NCBI RefSeq assembly: GCF_000003195.3
Contig: NC_012875.2
Coordinates: 14,804,512 to 14,868,511 of the forward strand
Reading direction: 5' to 3'
DNA: 64,000 nucleotides
Source: Sorghum bicolor
Taxonomy: Eukaryota; Streptophyta; Magnoliopsida; Poales; Poaceae
The notes beneath the pieces are model-generated. The model saw only the letters and a list, made by a program, of their open reading frames with translations, was not told the origin of the DNA and searched no databases. This document shows positions 22,690-34,832 of the stretch, piece after piece. Both the position numbers and the translations under genes were made by a program. How positions within the stretch are numbered: position 1 is the stretch's first letter; the number at the start of each line of letters is the position of its first letter.

Positions 22690-23778
22690 ATAGACGCACC
22701 CGCTTCACCCCGTCCCAGTGACACTTTCTTGAGCGAGTTTGGCACTCCTACTTTGCTCTGGAGGGTGCTTCAGTCTGTCGGGTATACTGAGCCACCTCAG
22801 TATTCTTGGTGGGAGTTGGAGAGCACAGGAGGGATACAGTGGTTTGCTCTGCAGGGAGTTGTCCCTCCACATGGGGACAAGCCTGCATGGACAGGCTGGA
22901 CTTGTAGCTCAGATGGGCAGACTCCTTGGGAGGCAGCTCAGGTTGTAGCCCAGACTATCCTGCTCGATATCTGTCAGAGATGTGGTGATGAGCTGACGGG
23001 AGGACCAGCGGCCTCCATTCCCCGTGCTGACCCAGCTGCAGCGGAGTGGAAACAGGCTGATGGTTGTGCTTTGGTTTGAGGCAGGGAGAGAGAGCTGAGA
23101 GTTCTAGTCCTGCTATGAGTGCTATGATGGCTGTGCTCAAGCTGATTAGTCAGCGAGAGGACACCTATGCACAGGTGATGGTTGCTGTTCGCCAGGCTCA
23201 GGAAAAGCAACGGAAGGCTGAAAAGCGTGCTCGCAAGTTTCGCAAGCAAGCTAGACTCCTAGAGCAAGCTCAGAAGGACTGCAATGACTGGGAAGACATT
23301 GCGGAGTACCGTAGGCAGGAGTGGGTGAAGGCCATTAGAGAGAGAGAGAGATCATAAGCAGGATCAGGTGAGTCAGTTAGCTAGAGAGAGGGAGACCTTA
23401 CAGGAGCGCTTGGTGCAGATCACTCGTGAGAGAGACACTGCACTCCGCGTGTTGGAGAATAGGCGCCGGGCATGGGAGATGCACCGAGTTTAGTCTCTTG
23501 AGCGGGAGAACTATCTGCAGGATCAGATTGAGGCTAGACTTGTGGAGATTCACCGTCTCAACAACTTGCTACACCCTATTCCTCGCCCTGTACCCGTGTA
23601 TCCAGAGGTGAGACCTCAGGTGATTATGGCCGATGATGATGGTATGGAGGTCGATGGACCAGTGGCGGCTGCACCACCTTTGCACGAGGACGTGGAGGAC
23701 GAGGAGCTTGAGCCGGTTAGCGACGAGGATGGAGAGGCGATCTTCGACGCTGACTCGGACGATGAGCCTGGAGTGTAG
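22690..23778 (+). pseudogene. ORF0 of element B, disrupted
   Basis: Homologue of 1111-2034. The codon after the CAG acceptor is ATA where element A has ATG, so the start is lost. The N-terminal part has LLWRVLQSVG, PPQYSW, GWTC and GQTPWEAAQ followed by a helix, the same alternation that recalls a dsRNA-binding fold. The middle is rich in Arg, Glu and Gln and probably coiled coil; the element-A-like HRLNNLLHPIPRP follows, then an acidic tail (DEDGEAIFDADSDDEPGV). Breaks: TGA at 23077 with a frame change just before it, a second frame change in a GA-repeat near 23340-23357, and a TAG near 23491. Survival of the pattern between subfamilies A and B argues that it was once a translated accessory protein. 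Function unknown. Confidence 0.68.
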
Positions 23779-24138
23779 GGAGTAGTGGGTAGTGTTTTTC
23801 GAGGATCTTTTGTAGTATGCCAGTCAGCCGTGGTACTTTTGTAACCATGTTGTAATCTGGAACTTTGACCTTGACTCATGGCATGTACTGTGATGGTGTA
23901 ATAACTTTATGGACCCAATGTGCAATCTTAACATGTTTGTTATGTTATGACGATGTTTCCGTTGTGGTGCATATTGCGGATATCTCTGTCATGTGTTGGA
24001 TTGGTGATGTTGTTTTGTGGAATTGAATTATTGTGCCTTTTCTGTAAAGCTATTCTCTCGAATACTTTCAGGCATAAATAAAAGTTCTTCTGCGGCAAAT
24101 CTTGTCATCATCAATGCTCACTGACTGTGTCTTTCCAG
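23779..24138 (+). other. Element B spacer between ORF0 and gag
   Basis: AT-rich, no coding frame supported. It ends GTCTTTCCAG directly before the gag ATG. Confidence 0.6.
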
Positions 24139-26848
24139 ATGTCTCATGGCACCCGAGGTGCGGAACAGCGTGCAAACATGAATCCACCTCCTCCTCCTCC
24201 ACCACCGAATCCTGCTGAGTTAATGCAGATGATGGTGGAAAATCAGAGGATGCTCACTGAGACCATCAATCGGATGGCGAATCAGGGTGGCCGTAATGCA
24301 CATGAAGGGCCAGCTCCTAATCAGTGCAGTAGCTTCAAGGACTTCATGGATTCCAAGCCCCCACCTTTTAGAGAAGCTGAAGAACCCCTTCAAGCTGAAG
24401 AATGGCTGAACACGGTGGAACAAAAGTTCCGTTTGCTTCGGTTGACTGAAGGTCTGAAGGCAGAGTATGCAGCTCACCAACTGCAAGGTCCGGCAGGCAT
24501 CTGGTGGAATCAGTATCGGGAAGCTCTTCTAGTCGACACGGTGCTTGACTGGAATCTTTTCCGTGAGGCTTTTAAAGGGCATTTCATTCCTCCTGGTGTC
24601 ATGGAGATGAAGCATACTGAGTTTATGCAGTTGACTCAGGGTAACAAAACTTTGAAGGAGTATTTGCATGCTTTCAATCATTTGTCTAGGTATGCTCCTG
24701 AGTTTGTGAACACTGAGATGAAAAAGATTGCTAGTTTCAAGCGGGGTTTGGGTCCCAAATTGCTGAAGACTATGGGCCGCACTAAGTGTGCAACTTTCAA
24801 TGAGTTTGTCAGTGATGCTCTCACTCAAGAGAACTATAACACTGTGTACACCGCGACCAAGACTCGCAAGAGGGCTTTTGAGGCCGGGGCAGGGTCATCT
24901 CAGTCCAAGGCTCCAGTGGCAGCTAAGCCACCGTTCCGTGCTCCAACGCCTAACCAGCGGTACCGCCCTCCGGTGAAGAAGAATCAGGCGAAGACGGGTT
25001 TCCACAAGGGGTACTCTATTGCTCTTCCTAGGGGCAACACGGGTCCCAACTATGCCAAGAATCCACCTGCCAACCGTCCGTGCTGGAACTGCAATCAGAC
25101 CGGGCACTGGTAGAGCAACTGTCCTTACCCGCCAAAGAAGGGCAATCAGGGGAACGTCCATCAGGGGCGTGTTCACTACACAACTGTGGAAGCAATCCCT
25201 GCTGGTGAGGTAGTCACGGCTGGTAAGTTTCTGGTTAATCAACATGATGCACTCGTGCTTTTCGATTCTGGAGCATTGCATTCCTTTGTGAGTTCTGAAT
25301 TTGTGTCTAAGCATAATATCAAAGCAATTACACTTGATAAGGGCAGTTATTGTATTAGTGCTGCGGGAAATGATATTTCCACCAATCAAGTGGTTTTGGG
25401 GGCAACTCTGGAAATAGGAGGCCGTCAGTTTCTTGCTGATTTGGTTGTTCTACCCGGTGTGGGCATAGATGTAATCTTGGGAATGAAGTGGATAAGTGGC
25501 AACGGAGTTCTTATCGACACCACCACTCGAGTAGTGATGTTGAAAGACCCAAATACCAAGGAGGCATTTCTAGTCCAACTCCCTCGTGATATTCAAATCT
25601 GTAGCACTGTGAATGCAGTTACATCTAAGGCTATTCAGGACATTCCGGTGGTGTGTGAGTTTCCGGATGTATTTCCTGATGATTTGCCCGGGCTTCCTCC
25701 GGATCGGGATGTGGAGTTCAAAATTGAATTGATTCCAGGTACCGCTCCTATCTCTGGAAGACCATATAGAATGCCACCAAATGAATTAGCTGAGCTTAAG
25801 ACCCAACTAAATGAGTTGTTGAAGAAGGATCTTATTCGTCCTAGTTCTTCTCCTGGGGTTGTCCGGCTATCTTTGTGAAGAAGAAGGATCAATCTTTGCG
25901 CATGTGTGTGGACTATCGTCCCTTAAATGCGGTGACCATCAAGAACAAATACCCTCTTCCTCGCATTGATATTTTGTTTGATCAGTTGTCTAAAGCTAAG
26001 GTATTCTCCAAGATTGATTTGCGATCTGGGTACCATCAGATCAAGATCCGTCCTGAAGATGTACCTAAGACAGCTTTCTCGACGAGGTATGGGTTGTATG
26101 AGTATCTCGTCATGTCCTTCGGTCTTACAAATGCACCTGCTCACTTCATGTATCTCATGAATTCGGTGTTCATGCCCGAATTGGACAAGTTTGTGGTGGT
26201 CTTCATTGATGATATCTTGGTATATTCCTGCAATGAAGAGGAGCATGCAGAGCATCTGCGTAAAGTGTTGTCGCGTTTGCGCGAACATCAGCTTTATGCC
26301 AAGTTTAGGAAATGCGAGTTTTGGCTGAAGAAAGTACCTTTCCTGGGCCATGTCTTATCTGAAGAAGGCATATCGGTGGATCCAACTAAGGTACAAGAAG
26401 TGCTGGATTGGAAAGTTCCAACTTCGGTACACGAGGTTTGGAGTTTTCTTGGTCTGGCTGGATATTATCGTCGATTCATTCCCGAATTCTCCAAATTATC
26501 CAAGCCTATGACTCGTCTACTTCAAGAAGATGAGAAGTTTGTGTGGACGCCTGATTGTGAAGAGGCATTCCACAAGTTGAGGACATTGCTGACATCAGCT
26601 CCTGTCCTAGCTCAACCAGATATCGAGAAGCCCTTCGATGTCTTTTGTGATGCGTCAGGCATCGGTCTAGGCTGTGTGTTGATGCAGGAAGGTCGCGTTA
26701 TCGCGTATGCCTCGCGCCAACTTCGAAAGCATGAGGTCAATTACCCTACTCATGACTTAGAATTGGCAGCAGTTGTTCATGCTTTGAAAATCTGGAGGCA
26801 TTATCTGCTGGGTAATCTGTGTAATATCTACACCGATCATAAGAGCCT
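24139..26848 (+). pseudogene. Element B gag-PR-RT-RNase H (5' part), disrupted and split by element D
   Basis: Begins at the ATG after a CAG acceptor; N-terminus with eight consecutive prolines. Gag reaches the CCHC knuckle CWNCNQTGHW, where TAG at 25111 stands inside the knuckle. Protease: [10 protein letters not shown] near 25260. Near 25853 two bases are missing relative to element A, moving the frame so that RT continues in another frame from 25875. The RT catalytic FIDD is near 26205. RNase H starts [10 protein letters not shown] near 26645 and is cut at 26848 inside TDHKSL by element D; it resumes at 34833. Apart from these breaks the sequence is close to A (2434-6839). Upstream the mRNA may be spliced from donor 22193. 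Confidence 0.94.
26844..26848 (+). repeat. Target site duplication of element D (left copy)
   Basis: AGCCT, repeated at 34828-34832; in element A the uninterrupted sequence reads AAGAGCCTCAAATAT. Confidence 0.95.
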
Positions 26849-28081
26849 TGTTGATATTTGGTAACGCAATTAGAAAATGATCCGCAAGCGCACGGATATC
26901 GGTGAGCATTTCACTCGGGAGGTTATCCAAAGTTATCGTATTTATATTTTTACCACTGGGAGAAAGGGTGCATCTGACTAACCAAATCTATTGCTACTAT
27001 CTCTTTAGGCTACAAAGAATGTTTCTCGATGTGAAGATATATAGAGAAGACTGCAACCGTAGTCTCGTTCTAACCTTGGTAAGGATGATCTACTGTTCTA
27101 TTGGGGAGGCTCACGGAATCTAGACAACACAAAGGATGTTCGACCCGCACCTATAACCCTACCCGTCCTGCTAACGAGATGTGATCTGCAAAGGTAACTC
27201 AGAAATGTCACGTTCCTCGCTTCTACCACGGTCCAGCTAGTCAGGGGATATCTATGAGTACCCTAGCCTAAACACCACGTTTACGCTAACAAGTGATTAC
27301 TCTAATACTCAACCGGAAGTGGATTAAAGTAAACTCATAAACGAAAGAACAATAAAACAAGAACTTACTAGTATTAGAAGTCGAATTACTGAAGAATCTT
27401 AAAAGCAAGCCTCGGGTTAGGAGACTTGATCCCGTAGGTACAACTCGGAGTAGACACCGACAGGCCGGCCTTCCTCCGATCCACACCTCCACTCTATCTC
27501 TCTCAATCTAGTAGAAACTAGAAGATCTATTTCTACTATACATTGGTTGCTAAGCCTAAAAAGAAATATTATTTAGAGAAGAGGTTTTCCTTCGAGGGCA
27601 CCCCTCAATCTCTATGATAATTTCTTGTCTCCTCCAGGGGCCAGTGGGGGTCTCCTTATATAGTCCTCCCCTTCTATGCGTTTTTGGGTCGATAGGCGAG
27701 GTGGTACTATGTTATTCTGGATACAATAGGTCGGTGGAACGTCGTGTGCGAAGAGAGTCCGGAACGGAGTCCAGAGGTGGGCGGGCGCCCAGGTCCTCAA
27801 GGCGGGCGCCCTGGGCCTAGCCCCTTTCGGGCTCCGCTTCCTTCCCGTGGCTTCTGGAGTCTTCTAGATGGTAGAAAATTGCGCGGTGGGTTGATATCTC
27901 TATGTAATCCCGACATGTGGGCCTTTCTTCCTTATTTCCTGATAACCCCCTGCAGAAATAGACAAACACCAAAACTCGTGGAATTCTGTCAGATAAAACC
28001 CTAAGTCTAGATGTTGATTTCATTTGGATCCTTTTCTTTGTTTATTTGATAATTAAATTTGATACTTAAGGACCGTCAAAA
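26849..28081 (-). repeat. Element D 3' LTR (left), 1.2 kb
   Basis: Matches 33594-34827 with few differences. In element orientation it starts TTTTGACGG where the other LTR starts TGTTGACGG. A TATA box on the minus strand lies at 27654-27663 (CTATATAAGG). Confidence 0.94.
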
Positions 28082-28097
28082 AACTCCCCCAAGCTTA
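28082..28097 (-). promoter_or_regulatory. Element D polypurine tract
   Basis: On the minus strand AAGCTTGGGGGAGTT lies directly before the 3' LTR. Confidence 0.8.
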
Positions 28098-30153
28098 CCT
28101 CTTGCTCGTCCCTGAGCAAGGATGAACTCAAGAGTTTCTGCAGTGGTTTCATTTCTTAGAAGTACACACGTATTTAAGCAAGATCTCATCTCTGAGTTAG
28201 AATAAACTGTTAAGACTTAAAACTTACTTACTTTACCTACACCATAGGACTTGTAACCGTCACTTCTGTCTTGAGTGGTTAAAAGATAGAACAATCTAGC
28301 CAAGTGCCATGTCTCTTATTCTTGATCAGCTATAGCTCTGGGGTTTTTGCAGATTTTCAAATAAAACTCAGAAATTCCTTGTATGATTCTCTCAGGTCTC
28401 TCTTTTGTGGTATTTTTGGATCCTTACCAAGGCAGTGATGGTATATGCCTTCTCTCAAGATATGTAGTATTTGTGGTATGAAGCATAGTGACATTGTCTT
28501 CTCTCTCACCCTACTCTAATAAGGCTTTAATATCTGGAGCTCATAGGTGGGAGATAAAGTATACATATTTACAAGACATTTATTGCATAGTCAAACCATG
28601 GATCCAAAGAAACAAATCAATAAGCCAAATCAAGATGTGCATGTGTGGCGAATGAATGGTGTATGGTGATGATGGTGATAACAATGGTGGTGGAAGTCTA
28701 ATTCTACTTTGCTCTTTGAGGGGATACATACCTTCCTTGCTTTTGAAACTTTATGAGGAGAATGAGATGCTCTTCTTTTTCTTTTCTTTCGAGGTTCCGA
28801 GCACTTGCTCCTTTTTATTTCCTCGTATCTTTTATTTTCATTTTCTCTCTTTTTTTTTCAGAGCATTCATCTCTTGAGATAATATAACAAGTGGTAGTAA
28901 CAAGATAACTTGAGCATTTATTTCACAAGGAGAAACAGAAATATTTTTGGTTATTCTCTCCCGGATTAGGAGTAGAATACTTTTGGGTGGTTTTGGAGAT
29001 GGAAATGAGTGGATATATGTGGATGGTACTTCCGGAGTAGAAGTAGCATGTATGAGTGAACGTGCAAGTGAATCTTGATTTAACCACATGACAAGCTCCT
29101 AAGGGTCTACACAGCTTGACCACACTCAATGCTCATAAGCAGTAAATAGTAAATGTGTGGCTCAAGGTCTAGCAAGCATGTATATATGGCTGTGGTAGGA
29201 ATTTAAACTCTCATCATACAGGAACTCATCATGCAACATTTTAAAGATTTTCAAAGATAAAATTCTCCAGAATTCTAGCATCTCTAGGAACAGATAAATA
29301 GCAGCTCAACCTTCCCATATCGTATCCGTTAACAACTTAGACTTCAGATCAAGTTTTCATCCCACAAGTTTAGGTCTAGAGCAAGCCTTAAATTATAACA
29401 GTTATATCTAAACTTGAGAGAGAACTTCAAATTTGCAAATTAGGCAGAGCAACTATTCATCATATCCATGCTTAAGTTTTATTAGATACAGATTAGCATA
29501 GCCACTTTATTTATTTATTAAACACACTAAGCAAAATATAAGCATAAAATCTTTATTTGGTTTTTCATAGTTATGTGTATTTATATTCTAATATAGTATA
29601 AGTATAAAGATAGATAGAAATACTTATCGAGATAAATGGGGGTGCTCTCCCTCAAGCTGAATTTTGACGTAATTTCTCTTGATGTAGCTAGCAGGTGGCA
29701 GAGGTGTGTTTGAATGTCGGCAGTATTTTGACAGCGATTAGAATGCCCTCCGTCTGCTAGTCTTCTTGATTCTTAAATTCTGTGGAGCTCAAATAGATAA
29801 CAAAGCTTGTGGAACTGATTAAGTGTTAGCATAAATATCTAGCCTTTATCATGTTGAGACTCCTTAATAAATATTACTCCCTGTTTTTATATTTTTGTTT
29901 TTATAAAGCAGAAAAATATTTATTTTATTTTTATGCCACCACAGTGAATGTACTTATGGGTTTTATGCCACTCGTCTACTCACATGGGGCTTACAGTTTT
30001 TTTCACATTTTTATTTTCTTTCTAGGATAATACGAACATGATTAACTAAGTAAACTATTTGAAATAATTAAAAGGGAAAGGATAACTACCAAGTTTACCT
30101 CTTGGCAAGGCGTTCGGTGTTTTTAAGTCCTCCGAACGGGACTCTCCATTTTC
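28098..30153 (-). other. Element D 3' non-coding region
   Basis: About 2 kb where an autonomous element would hold RT and integrase. No frame on either strand resembles a known protein; the small frames at 28656 and 28838 look like chance. AT-rich, with homopolymer tracts near 28840-28860 and 29500-29950. Confidence 0.6.
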
Positions 30154-31330
30154 TTAATCGTCCTGAGGTTCGTTGGGTGGCGTAGTCGGTACTTCCGGCA
30201 GCGCCTCCTCTTCATTTATAGTTATCTTCATTTTCCACACCTGACTTGGTGCTTCAATCTCCTCTGGATAATTCTGTTTAAACTCAACGTCTTCTGATCT
30301 TACAACTTCTCCTTCATAGTCTGCCCATCCGTCCTTGATGATCTGCCTCCTCTGGTTGCGGTTGCGTCGTTTTCTTACCTGCTTAGATTCTTCAATGATA
30401 TAGTTAGGGTCAGTAAAATAACGGCGTACCTTCTCTGAGGGGAAGTGCATATGGACTTCTCCGGTTCCAATATAGATAATTGCTTTAACGGTGCTGAGGA
30501 ACGGTCTTCCAAGGATGATGGGTGGATCATACTCGTCTTCTCCCATGTCAATAACTTGAAAGTCTGTGTAGACAAAGTGATCGTCTATTTTGACTGGGAC
30601 ATCAGTTACTGTTCCTTTGACTTCTCGAAATGTCTGATCTGCCATCTGGAGCTGAATGTATGTTGGTCTTAGTGGCATGGTCCCGAACAAGAGCTGATAG
30701 GTGACTGCGGCCATTATGTTGACGCCCGATCCGGTGTCGCAAATCGTCTTGTAGAAGCTATATCCATTTATGGAGCAGTAGATGCTTGGCATTCCTGGGT
30801 CGTCCTTCTTGGTCAAAAACGGTGACTTAAGTTGATGATCTTGGCCTCCATGAACTACAGTGACCATCTTAGCTGACTCGGTCCACATTTGCTTGTTCCT
30901 GTTCCTCCTGTTGGTCCTCTTCCTTGATTTACGTCTGGATTGATCTTGAATTTGTGTAGTCTTGTTCTTGAAGAAAAATGTCTCCTTCTTCCCTTTGACG
31001 TAGAAACTGATCTTGGCAGTACTAGCGTAGATGATAGCTCCCGTGGTGTTCAAGAATGGCCTCCCTAGGATGATAGGTGCTCTCTCATCATTTCCGGTCT
31101 CTACCACTATGAAGTCTGCTGGGGCATACAAGGTACCAACTCGGACACAAAGGTTCTTCAATATTCCTTTTGGAAAAGTTATCGCCTGATCTCCATTGTG
31201 TTTGTGCTTGTAGATCCCGGTTCTTCACTTGATGGAATCTGGGAGTTGTAAAATGCCTTCACGTTTCTCAAAATGTGTCCTGCTCATAGAGACAAGGCAG
31301 AGATCAAGTGCATGGGCCCTGTTGGTGGAA
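30154..31330 (-). pseudogene. Element D ORF with two tandem retropepsin-like domains
   Basis: Open minus-strand frame 31161-30154, extending upstream through a stop (TGA near 31230) to about 31330. The second domain (about 30830-30430) is complete: active site CDTGSGVNIM, QMADQ strand, and PPIILGRPFLST flap/C-terminal motif. The first copy (about 31330-31000) has the same C-terminal half (VVETGNDERAPIILGRPFLNT) but its active-site position reads DLC rather than DTG or DLG. A basic linker (RRKSRKRTNRRNRN) joins them, and the C-terminus is rich in Arg, Gln and acidic residues. This resembles the gag-asp-protease domain of Athila/Tat elements. One intact active site remains; whether it is active is unknown. 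Confidence 0.8.
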
Positions 31331-32559
31331 AACACCAACAGAACCAAAAGTTTATTTGTTCTTCTCTAACCTTAAGCATAGTGAGCAAGACAAAGTTGAT
31401 GGATCATGAGTGTAGCATTTAAAACATTTGTTAGAACAGATGGCTCAACCTAATGGAAAGATAATCTATCTATATTTATGTTTTGTTTATATCTTCCAAA
31501 GATTGAATGTGCAACATATTAGCTTATATGTTTAGGAGCGTGGGATCACGAAGGTAGTACTAAGAACAAAGATTAAAGGACTAAACATGTTGAATTAATT
31601 AAGTTTGGAGTTATAAATCATACATGTTTGTCTCTTTATTTATATGAATGCTACAACCAAGGAGAAGCTTATAAAAGCGATAGTCAAGTACCTTAGAATG
31701 TTACCTTACTTAAAGAGTGGCGGTACAACATCACCTTGTAGAAGCTTTCCTTTCGTAGCGGTTGTGCATCGTGTTTGTGGCACCCTCCATGGATCATCTC
31801 TTATGATGAATGAGCTATGTCTTTCTTGTGCAAATCGTTAAACTTCATGTGTCACTTTCTTCATCTCTAATGTGAGTTTATCTCAGGACTTCCCAAGTTG
31901 ATATTGAATGTTTTCCTTTAGGGGTTAGTCCGACAAAATATACCAATACCTACTGAAGCAGTTTTTAGTTCAGTAACCAAACTAGACTCCATGTCTAATC
32001 AGATTAAGGGAGGCTATTTAACCTAAGCACCACACTTAATTTAAAAGCCAATAGAAGTATGTACAGTACTTCCAAACTAACACTTACTAGGATAAACAAA
32101 GGTAGCATGATGGCTTTTATAGAGATATACTCAAGTGGAGATGAAGTAGTGTGATTAGTATTTAACAAATTGAGCATGTCTCAAAGGTAAGGACAACCAA
32201 CGTAGCAACATGGCAAAAGATGTTTTTATGTAAAGTACTCCCCCAATCTTGAATTTTACAAAATTCAAGTTTGGATGAATTTAATTCAATGTTGCATGAT
32301 GATTGGTTGAACATACCTTGTGCTTGTTATTCCTCAGATCTTCTTGCTCCAATCCTAGAAAGGTTAGTGACACGAATACCCGAAGGAATATTTCTACAAT
32401 TATCTCATATGCTCAATACACAAGGCAATGTTGCAAATAATTAGAAGTTCATGTTACGATCTGATAAGTGCTTGTTTAAGGACGCTAAGCTTGTCCTTGG
32501 GAAACCATTAATTTATGTCGGCGAAGTGGTTTCCCTTCCAACGCTGACCTATATCAAGA
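31331..32559 (-). other. Element D region between gag-like ORF and protease ORF
   Basis: About 1.2 kb, AT-rich, no supported frame. Probably decayed gag C-terminal sequence. Confidence 0.5.
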
Positions 32560-33474
32560 TCAATATTTATTATAGACATATGCATCGACAACCGCCCTTT
32601 CAAAGTTTTTATAAATAGAAAGGAAGAGGGGGTTGGAGATCTCAAATGTGGTGATGATGGAGAGACCGATTGATTGGGGAGATGTTTTATATGAGCAAGG
32701 ACTTGGTAAGGTATTTATGAAATAACTTTCATGCTCACTGTTGTTTCTCTCATTCTCAAACTCCAAGGATGATTCTTCATGAATGCTTAAAATTCCTCTA
32801 GGATTGTCTCTCAAGTTTGTTTTATCTATCCATTCAATGGTGATAGCACATGGATTTTTAATGCCCTCTAGCCATTGATGTTGCTCTTCTCGATCCTCCT
32901 TCTTATGCATGGGATGTCTAGAGAAATTCATGGGATTATCGGGAGGTTTAAGAGAAAGAGCATAGTAGAATTTATTAAGCTCAAGGATGGGATGGATAGC
33001 CGAATCAAGGGATTGAAATATTTGGAAATCGGCTATTGAAACTTCCTTTCCTCGTCTGGGAGATGATTCCTTCTCTATCTCGAAGATTTTTCTATGAAAA
33101 CTAGTACAAGAAGGATGTCCACAAATGAAGACATACCTTCCTTTACTAACAGATAAAGGAAGAAAAACTCTACCAAAGGTTATATGATTAAGACCAATGT
33201 GAAAATATTGAGAAAAAATATAGTCTTGTAGGGCTACGTCTAAACCAAAATTTATAGAAAGATTAACAAATTCCCTAGGTGTAGCTAAAAGTGCATTATC
33301 TTTTTGATTAAAAGATAGGACCTCGGCTATAGAAAAGGGTTGGTTTTGACCTATTGCAATCAACTACGGACACAGATCATAATTAGGGGCAGGACGTGTT
33401 GACTCCCATGGTCTATGGCTGGTCTCCGAAGGTGCAAAGAATTTAATAATAGGTATGGAATTTGAGTTATCCAT
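32560..33474 (-). pseudogene. Element D gag-like ORF with an unrecognised body
   Basis: ATG at 33474 (MDNSNSIPIIKFFAPSE) starts a frame of about 304 codons ending at 32560, with a single TAG near 33364. The first 45 residues, ending NYDLCP then LIAIGQNQPFS, resemble the N-terminus of Athila/Tat gag proteins (family knowledge). The remaining 260 residues do not look like a gag capsid: they include FGRVFLPLSVSKGRYVFICG, a KPPDNPMNFSRHPMHKKEDR stretch and a C-terminal SIYKNFERAVVDAYVYNKY. I recognise similar sequences only as uncharacterised grass retroelement proteins. It may be a diverged capsid or a captured domain. Confidence 0.6.
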
Positions 33475-33567
33475 AAAGATAAAAATAAAAAGATAAAAGA
33501 ATAAAAGTATAAAAGTATAATACAAGATAATAGCAAGATTCAAAGTTATCTCAGCAAACCGTCTTTC

Positions 33568-33585
33568 TCCCCGGCAACGGCGCCA
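33568..33585 (-). promoter_or_regulatory. Element D primer binding site (tRNA-Asp type)
   Basis: On the minus strand TGGCGCCGTTGCCGGGGA, eight bases after the 5' LTR end. This is the site typical of Athila-related elements and differs from the tRNA-Met type used by A and B. Confidence 0.85.
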
Positions 33586-33593
33586 GAAATGCT

Positions 33594-34827
33594 TGCTGAT
33601 ATTTGGTAACGCAATTAGAAAATGATCCGCAAGCGCACAGATATCGGTGAGCATTTCACCCGGGAGGTTATCCAGAGTTATCGTATTTATATTTTTACCA
33701 CTGGGAGAAAGGGTGCATCTGACTAACCAAATCTATTGCTACTATCCCTTTAGGCTACAAAGAATGTTTCTCGATGTGAGTGATATATAGAGAAGACTGC
33801 AACCATAGTCTCGTTCTAACCTTGGTAAGGATGATCTACTGTTCTATTGGGGAGGCTCACGGAATCTAGACAACACAAAGGATGTTCGACCCACACCTAT
33901 AACCCTACCCGTCCTGCTAACGAGATGTGATCTGCAAAGGTAACTCGGAAATGTCACGTTCCTCGCTACTACCACGGTCCAGCTAGTCAGGGGTTATCTA
34001 TGAGTACCCTAGCCTAAACACCACGTTTACGCTAACAAGTGATTACTCTAATACTCAACTGGAAGAGGATTAAAGTAAACTCATAAACCAAAGAACAATA
34101 AAACAAGAACTTACTAGTATTAGAAGTCGAATTACTGAAGAATCTTAAAAGCAAGCCTCGGGTTAGGAGACTTGATCCCGTAGGTACAACTCGGAGTAGA
34201 CACCGACAGGCCGGCCTTCCTCCGATCCACACTTCCACTCTATCTCTCTCAATCTAGTAGAAACTAGAAGATTTATTTCTACTTTACATTGGTCGCTAAG
34301 CCTAAATAGAAATATTATTTAGAGAAGATGTTTTCCTTCGAGGGCACCCCTCAATCTCTATGATAATTTCTTGTCTCCTCCAGGGGCCAGAGGGGGTCTC
34401 CTTATATAGTCCTCCCCTTCTATGCGTTTTTGGGTTGATAGGCGAGGTGGTACTATATTATTCTGGATCCAATAGGTCGGTGGAACGTCGTGTGCGAAGA
34501 GAGTCCGGAACGGAGTCCAGAGGTGGGCGGGCGCCCCGGTCCTCAGGGCGGGCGCCCTGGGCCTGGCCCCTTTCGGGCTCCGCTTCCTTCCCGTGGCTTC
34601 TGGAGTCTTCTAGATCGTAGAAAATTGCGCGGTGGGTTGATATCTCTATGTAATCCCGACATGTGGGCCTTTCTTCCTTATTTCCTGATAACCCCCTGCA
34701 GAAATAGACAAACACCAAAACTCGTAGAATTCTGTCAGATAAAACCCTAAGTCTAGATGTTGATTTCATTTGGATCCTTTTCTTTGTTTATTTGATAATT
34801 AAATTTGATACTTAAGGACCGTCAACA
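33594..34827 (-). repeat. Element D 5' LTR (right), 1.2 kb
   Basis: In element orientation it runs from TGTTGACGG to ATATCAGCA. A minus-strand TATA box lies at 34400-34409. Open frames inside are shadows common to both LTRs and are not called. Confidence 0.94.
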
Positions 34828-34832
34828 AGCCT

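Larger units (their letters stand above)
26849..34827 (-). mobile_element. Element D: non-autonomous LTR element (Athila/Tat-related), minus strand
   Basis: 8.0 kb, flanked by the AGCCT duplication, with LTRs 26849-28081 and 33594-34827. On the minus strand the order is 5' LTR, primer site, gag-like ORF, unknown region, tandem protease-like ORF, 2 kb non-coding, polypurine tract, 3' LTR. No reverse transcriptase, RNase H or integrase motif is visible on either strand, so movement would depend on enzymes from a relative. Confidence 0.9.

Noticed and set aside
26849..34827. Element D as an autonomous Athila element
   Set aside because: No RT, RNase H or integrase motif on either strand.
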